Source: Clostridiales bacterium
GTDB taxonomy: Bacteria; Bacillota; Clostridia; Oscillospirales; CAG-272
Reading direction: 5' to 3'
Assembly (NCBI GenBank): GCA_018370615.1
Contig: JAGZAC010000077.1
Location: forward strand, 1-7,291
DNA length: 7,291 nucleotides
Part shown: in pieces, positions 5,960 through 7,291 of the stretch
How positions within the stretch are numbered: the first letter of the stretch is position 1
Layout of the letters: every line of letters begins with the position of its first letter
Notes under the pieces: model-generated
What the model was told of the DNA's origin: nothing
Databases searched by the model: none
What the model saw: only the letters and a program-made list of their open reading frames with translations
Made by a program: the position numbers and the translations under genes

Positions 5960-6493
5960 TTACCTCTGAATATCGTCAATAATAGGCTCCAGCGTGCTGA
6001 AGTCTGTAAAATCCACTTGCTTGCCATAGGTTTCTACAAGTGCCCGATTCTCTGCCGTTTGTTTTTCGACAGGTGTCCTGCGCAGGAACTGATATAGCAG
6101 TTTCATCACCGTCCGATGACCAAAAGAAAGCTTTTGATAATCGATCCTGCCACGTAAATGGTAGATTGTTGCCCGGCCGAGCAGTTCAGCCGGAAGCTGT
6201 CTTTGCAGAAAAGTGCGAATATTGTCCCGGTTATCCGGATCGTTTGGATCGGCCAATCCTACGGTGACGAGAATCAGCTTCTGTCCCTTCTGAAGGGAAA
6301 AGCCACGCAGAGTTTTCACAAGGCCTAGAACGCCGCCGGCATACACACCACCCAGATAGACAATGGTTTTCTTATCTGAAAGGGCCGGCGCATCTTTGTA
6401 ACTGACTGCCGGAATGCCGGTTTGCTCGGACAATTTTTCCGCATACCGTCGGGTACTGCCGTACTGACTTCCATAAAGGATGATATCTTGCAT
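5960..6493 (-). CDS. Flavodoxin-domain protein (HemG-like / Flavodoxin_5)
   Basis: A 177-residue probable FMN protein. The N-terminus IILYGSQYGSTRRYAEKL is a flavodoxin first strand with phosphate-binding loop SQYGST (9-14). TIVYLGGVYAGGVLG (about 44-58) fits the second strand and FMN-contact loop, and KLILVTVGLADP the third. The downstream segment YHLRGRIDYQKLSFGHRTVM resembles the matching part of HemG, the menaquinone-dependent protoporphyrinogen oxidase, but many clostridial flavodoxin-domain proteins share this layout without known function, so an electron-transfer role is as specific as I can be. The ATG at 6493 has AAGGAG (6507-6502 on the minus strand) 8 bases upstream. It is a single gene converging on ktrA, with no haem genes nearby. 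Confidence 0.85.
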   Translation of the reverse strand: MQDIILYGSQYGSTRRYAEKLSEQTGIPAVSYKDAPALSDKKTIVYLGGVYAGGVLGLVKTLRGFSLQKGQKLILVTVGLADPNDPDNRDNIRTFLQRQLPAELLGRATIYHLRGRIDYQKLSFGHRTVMKLLYQFLRRTPVEKQTAENRALVETYGKQVDFTDFSTLEPIIDDIQR

Positions 6494-6523
6494 GCTTGCA
6501 GCTCCTTTTTGTAAATTGCAACA

Positions 6524-6551
6524 ATTCTAGTTTAAGCAAAACCAGTGTGAA
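6524..6551 (-). promoter_or_regulatory. Candidate promoter of the flavodoxin gene
   Basis: On the minus strand TTCACA (6551-6546) and TAGAAT (6529-6524) are 16 bases apart, just upstream of the flavodoxin ribosome binding site. Both boxes are moderate matches to sigma-A consensus. Position and orientation fit, but with no terminator upstream to bound the transcript this stays a candidate. Confidence 0.45.
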
Positions 6552-6851
6552 AAGCGCCCTGGACAGTTATACTGAGAAGTTCTGTCTGAAGCTGTATCAT
6601 CATTGGTTATGCATATTTATTTTACGGGGCTCGGATGAAAAATTCTATCCCTACTTGGTGAAGGTACTGTAAAGTCAATGTGAAACTCCTTGCACAGTGG
6701 ATTTTTACACAGGGTTAACTGACGGAATGATAGTGGTTTTGATGGAGACCAGACGAAAGTAAATCAAGACCGCCCCCTTAAAGAAAAATCCGTCCAGCGG
6801 TTTCCCTTCGTAAGTCAATCTGATAATACAACGCATCCCCCACAAAAATAA
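6552..6851. other. Gene-free intergenic region with one hairpin
   Basis: No supported coding region is seen on either strand. The one clear structure is an 11-bp stem (two G-T pairs) between GTGGTTTTGAT (6733-6743) and ATCAAGACCGC (6763-6773), with a 19-base loop and no T-run in either direction. The left part holds no obvious repeats. The stretch may be a spacer, a degraded gene, or home to a small RNA; I cannot tell. Confidence 0.4.
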
Positions 6852-6897
6852 TAAAAAAGCAGGGCATTTGGTGCAATAAACACCCAATGCCCTGTTT
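6852..6897 (-). terminator. Rho-independent terminator of the GGGtGRT gene
   Basis: Arms 6861-6873 and 6881-6893 are complementary at 12 of 13 positions around a 7-base loop, and pairing goes a few bases further (6857-6860 with 6894-6897). On the minus strand the hairpin is followed by GCTTTTTTATTATTTTTG, a strong T-run. It lies about 30 bases past the stop of the GGGtGRT gene, the right place to end that transcript. Confidence 0.88.
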
Positions 6898-6926
6898 GCT
6901 GTTTGAAATTTATGTAGCTTCGAATA

Positions 6927-7291
6927 TTATTTACAAGCCTCTTCTACTGCTACAGCAACGGCAACGGTCATACCGACCATCGGGTTGTTGCCTGCACCAA
7001 TCAAGCCCATCATTTCTACATGCGCCGGAACGGAAGAGGAGCCTGCAAACTGTGCGTCAGAATGCATGCGGCCCATGGTATCCGTCATGCCGTAGCTTGC
7101 AGGACCGGCAGCCATGTTGTCCGGATGGAGCGTTCTTCCTGTGCCGCCGCCGGAAGCAACGGAGAAATAGGACTGGCCGTTCTCCACGCACCATTTTTTA
7201 TAAGTGCCTGCCACGGGGTGCTGGAAACGAGTGGGATTGGTGGAGTTTCCGGTAATGGATACACCGACCTTCTCCAGCTTCATAATAGCAA
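6927..7291 (-). CDS. GGGtGRT-family protein, C-terminal part (partial at right edge)
   Basis: The minus-strand frame is open through the right edge: upstream of the internal ATG at 7283 it reads Ala-Ile, matching the family's continuous AIMK... segment, so that Met is internal. The fragment holds VSITGNSTNPTRFQHPVAGT, the name-giving GGGTGRT (7151-7131), LHPDNMAAGPASYGMTDTMG, and a Gly/Ala/Val-rich end (GNNPMVGMTVAVAVAVEEACK). These match the conserved C-terminus of the GGGtGRT family, found mainly in anaerobes. Full-length members are about 330 residues, so roughly the last third is seen. The biochemical role is unknown to me; from memory, relatives often sit beside an IscU/NifU-like iron-sulfur scaffold gene, which would lie outside this window. 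It has its own terminator downstream. Confidence 0.9.
   Translation of the reverse strand, partial: AIMKLEKVGVSITGNSTNPTRFQHPVAGTYKKWCVENGQSYFSVASGGGTGRTLHPDNMAAGPASYGMTDTMGRMHSDAQFAGSSSVPAHVEMMGLIGAGNNPMVGMTVAVAVAVEEACK

Noticed and set aside
6705..6887. 60-codon minus-strand frame in the right intergenic region
   Set aside because: Its ATG lies inside the GGGtGRT terminator hairpin, it has no ribosome binding site, and the translation resembles no known protein.
1..7291. CRISPR array, tRNA/rRNA genes, insertion sequence
   Set aside because: No regularly spaced direct repeats, cloverleaf-like segments or transposase frames were noticed on either strand.

Overview
The window looks like chromosomal DNA of an anaerobic, Gram-positive member of the Clostridia, probably a gut-type Lachnospiraceae or Oscillospiraceae. 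The reasons are an LPXTG pilin with class C sortases, a KtrB/KtrA potassium system of Bacillota size, a GGGtGRT-family protein and strong AGGAGG ribosome binding sites. The genus cannot be told from the sequence alone.

Layout. (1) Bases 1-~165, minus strand: the N-terminal half of an ABC ATPase closely resembling PhnL of the phosphonate C-P lyase system, running off the left edge. It abuts, head to head and with no intergenic DNA, (2) a pilus module on the plus strand (161-3456): one backbone pilin (SpaH/EbpB type, LPTTG), then two class C sortases that overlap by 11 bases. Neither gene at the head-to-head join has a convincing start region, so the join near 161-168 is probably a rearrangement or an assembly misjoin. 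(3) A perfect 26-bp inverted repeat (3442-3500) covers the last codons of the second sortase and works as a terminator. On its right, a 40-codon minus-strand reading frame with a Cys-rich tail (3494-3616) ends inside the same palindrome. (4) A clear sigma-A promoter (3682-3710) and a structured leader of about 215 nt precede ktrB-ktrA (3933-5957), a K+ channel subunit and its RCK gating subunit. (5) A flavodoxin-like gene on the minus strand (6493-5960) converges on ktrA with only 2 bases between stop codons. (6) A gene-poor stretch (6494-6926) holds a candidate promoter for the flavodoxin gene, a hairpin of unknown purpose and a good minus-strand terminator. (7) The C-terminal third of a GGGtGRT-family gene runs off the right edge on the minus strand.

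How the genes work together. The pilin and the two sortases form a minimal pilus assembly unit: the pilin is exported, cut at LPTTG and joined into fibres by a sortase through a lysine of the next subunit. No tip or minor pilin is present. KtrB and KtrA form one K+ uptake system, with KtrA expected to gate KtrB in response to nucleotides and possibly c-di-AMP. The flavodoxin, GGGtGRT and PhnL genes have no evident functional link to these modules.

The most interesting points are the PhnL/pilin junction, the long palindrome shared by two convergent reading frames, the small Cys-rich frame, and the ktrB leader with alternative pairings ahead of a T-run. I see no CRISPR array, tRNA, rRNA or insertion sequence.
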